51,431 bases of DNA, taken from NCBI GenBank assembly GCA_019653755.1, contig BPCL01000009.1, positions 1-51,431 of the forward strand. The letters run 5' to 3'. Shown here piece after piece: positions 50,114 to 51,431 of this stretch. The position numbers and the translations under genes are program-made. The notes under the pieces are model-generated. The model made no database searches and was not told where the DNA came from. It saw only the letters and a list, made by a program, of their open reading frames with translations. The stretch's first letter is position 1. Each line of letters opens with the position of its first letter. Source of the DNA: Woeseia sp. GTDB taxonomy: Bacteria > Pseudomonadota > Gammaproteobacteria > Steroidobacterales > UBA11654.

Positions 50114-51108
50114 ATGCGTATTGGTCTGATCCTTGATTCGAGGTTAAGTGCTTCTAAAATAGCTGAACTGGATTGTTAGCTGAAAAATATGGAGCTCATA
50201 GTGTTTGGCTAGCAAGCTATACAGATTCGAGAGAACCTTTCACAAATCTTTCACAACTAGCTATTAAGTCTAAACGTATAAAGTTAGGACCTATTGCCTT
50301 AAATCCCTTTGATACTCATCCTATTCGATATTAAGCGGCTTATTAACATTAAAGAACTCGCTGAAGGTAGGGCTAATGTAGTCATTGGGGAGGTGGGAAA
50401 GCTTTGCAAGCACTTGACTTAAAACCCACAAAAGAGTAAGGGCTGTTTCGGAATGCGTCGAGATACTAAAATCTATATCTAAGGGAAGCCCATTAAACTA
50501 CGATGGTGAAATATTTAAAGTCAATAACTACAATCCCTTTTGGCTAAAACACGATATACCGAAAGTTTATGTAGCTGCCAACAAGCCTCAAATGCTTAAG
50601 ATGTCGGCTAAACATTCAGATGGAATTATGATGAGTGATCTTCCTCCCATTATTATAAAGGATAAGGTTGAAGAGGTTTTAAGCCACATGAAAGTCAGAG
50701 AAGATGATGACTTTAGATTTGATAATTTTATGGCTTGGGCCTTATATGAAGATAGAGAAAAAAACTATGAATGAAGCGAAACAATGGCTTGGGTATCGTG
50801 GATTATTTAGACGATGGGTAATCACCACTTTTATGTCAGATGAGGAATACGATGTTATAGAGGCCCACAAAAAGGAAATTTATCAAATGCCAGTATTAAA
50901 CACGTTCTCAGTTTCTGGAGTTCCCGATTCCCTCCTAGAGAAACTTGTGGATCATCTAACCTTGACCGGTCATGTAGTGAAGTAGACCATAAGATAGACA
51001 TTTATTAGAGCTAAAAGAGTCAGGTTTAACCGATGTTGCCTTGACTTAGATCAGACCAGCAGCTCAATAAAGCTTATTGGAGAAAAAGTTATCCCTGCTC
51101 TAAAATAG
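50114..51108 (+). CDS. Luciferase-like monooxygenase, many frameshifts
   Basis: The reading frame can be followed through at least six shifts. It begins MRIGLILDSRLSASKIAELD, continues GAHSVWLASYTDSREPF and KRIKLGPIALNPFDTHPIR, then ALQALDLKPTK, PKVYVAANKPQMLKMSAKHS and DGIMM, and ends IKLIGEKVIPALK. This is the flavin or F420-dependent luciferase-like family. Most breaks fit one missing base (for example GATTGTTAG, CATTGGGGAGG). The error density here is the highest in the window. Either coverage is poor near the end or this is a true pseudogene. Neighbouring hydrolases suggest a catabolic role. Confidence 0.7.
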
Positions 51109-51219
51109 TTCTAGATTCTTTGAAAATTTTTAATTTGATAGGTTAATAAAAAAAGAAAAAACAAATTCAAAAAAACTCTATTTATAATTTCTTTTAAAAG
51201 TTTTTTTTCTCAGAAAAAT

Positions 51220-51431
51220 GCGAATGCCGGAAAGGTGGGAATTCCACGAGCCTATGCGAAAACTGAAGGTCGGTCCATTTTTGGGAAATGGAAAGGACCA
51301 GCTTGATTTTATTTCATCAGTCAGGACAAACTTCATCGGGAAAACCTCGCCATGGACCTTTATTGCTGATGACTATAGAGTGATTGCAATTGATTTACCT
51401 AATCATGGACAATCTGATACCTCTGACCACG
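51220..51431 (+). CDS. Alpha/beta-hydrolase N-terminus (partial)
   Basis: The gene runs past the window end. After one added T near 51304, the text reads GPALILFHQSGQTSSG (oxyanion loop) and then SPWTFIADDYRVIAIDLPNHGQSDTSDH, as in the alpha/beta-hydrolase fold. The N-terminus (RAYAKTEGRSIFGKWKG) also needs a frame choice, so the start is uncertain. Substrate unknown. Confidence 0.5.

Noticed and set aside
51169-51207. AAAAAAACT / AGTTTTTTT hairpin after the luciferase-like gene
   Set aside because: Stem is nearly all A-T with a 21-base loop; likely chance in AT-rich DNA.

Overview
The window looks like chromosomal DNA from a small-genome, AT-rich marine gammaproteobacterium. The evidence is the gammaproteobacterial gene orders truA-accD-folC-dedD-cvpA-purF, a cyclophilin next to lpxH, tig-clpP-clpX-lon-hup-ppiD, rnhA-dnaQ, and gltX next to tRNA-Ala(GGC). 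An Oar-type TonB receptor, VOC/DUF1330/DUF1838 genes, several alpha/beta hydrolases and a luciferase-like oxygenase suggest a pelagic heterotroph of the SAR86 type. That placement is inference. No rRNA, CRISPR array, insertion sequence, prophage or plasmid gene is visible.

Layout. 1-5.5 kb: fatty acid, folate, envelope and purine housekeeping genes. 5.3-7.5 kb: reverse-strand folD-cyclophilin-lpxH operon. 7.6-9.7 kb: tRNA-Pro, a ferritin-like di-iron protein, a small outer-membrane protein and tRNA-Arg. 9.7-16.5 kb: accessory stretch of tiny membrane proteins, a CIA30-like protein, YwqK/MORN-type and lipoprotein genes, an MFS carrier, a DoxX/DoxD-like protein, a methyltransferase, an ArsC-like protein and a cyclophilin. 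16.5-22.5 kb: tRNA-His, tRNA-Lys, fhs, fur and a large TonB-dependent receptor. 23-32.7 kb: tRNA-Leu and the proteostasis block tig-clpP-clpX-lon-hup-ppiD, with tRNA-Val, tRNA-Asp and a thiolase between hup and ppiD. 32.7-37.5 kb: fabI, rnhA, dnaQ, an ion-transporter family permease and a phosphohexomutase. 37.5-42.1 kb: a tight six-gene reverse-strand operon (secreted nitrilase-like protein, secreted DUF1838 protein, DUF1330, two VOC proteins, MFS carrier) divergent from an atypical alpha/beta hydrolase. This is the best candidate here for an undescribed catabolic pathway. 43-45.8 kb: acylphosphatase, HSL esterase, gltX and tRNA-Ala. 46-51.4 kb: secreted proteins of unknown function, a YwqK-type repeat protein, a dienelactone hydrolase, a luciferase-like oxygenase and the start of another hydrolase.

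The main caveat is that over twenty genes are broken by small indels, mostly one base in a homopolymer. They include essential ones (gltX, fabI), along with lon and ppiD. For the genes where I did the arithmetic, allowing the inferred indels gives a whole number of codons and restores family motifs. The window therefore probably carries uncorrected sequencing indels, and most of the broken genes should be read as intact. I annotate reconstructed gene spans and say where the frame breaks.
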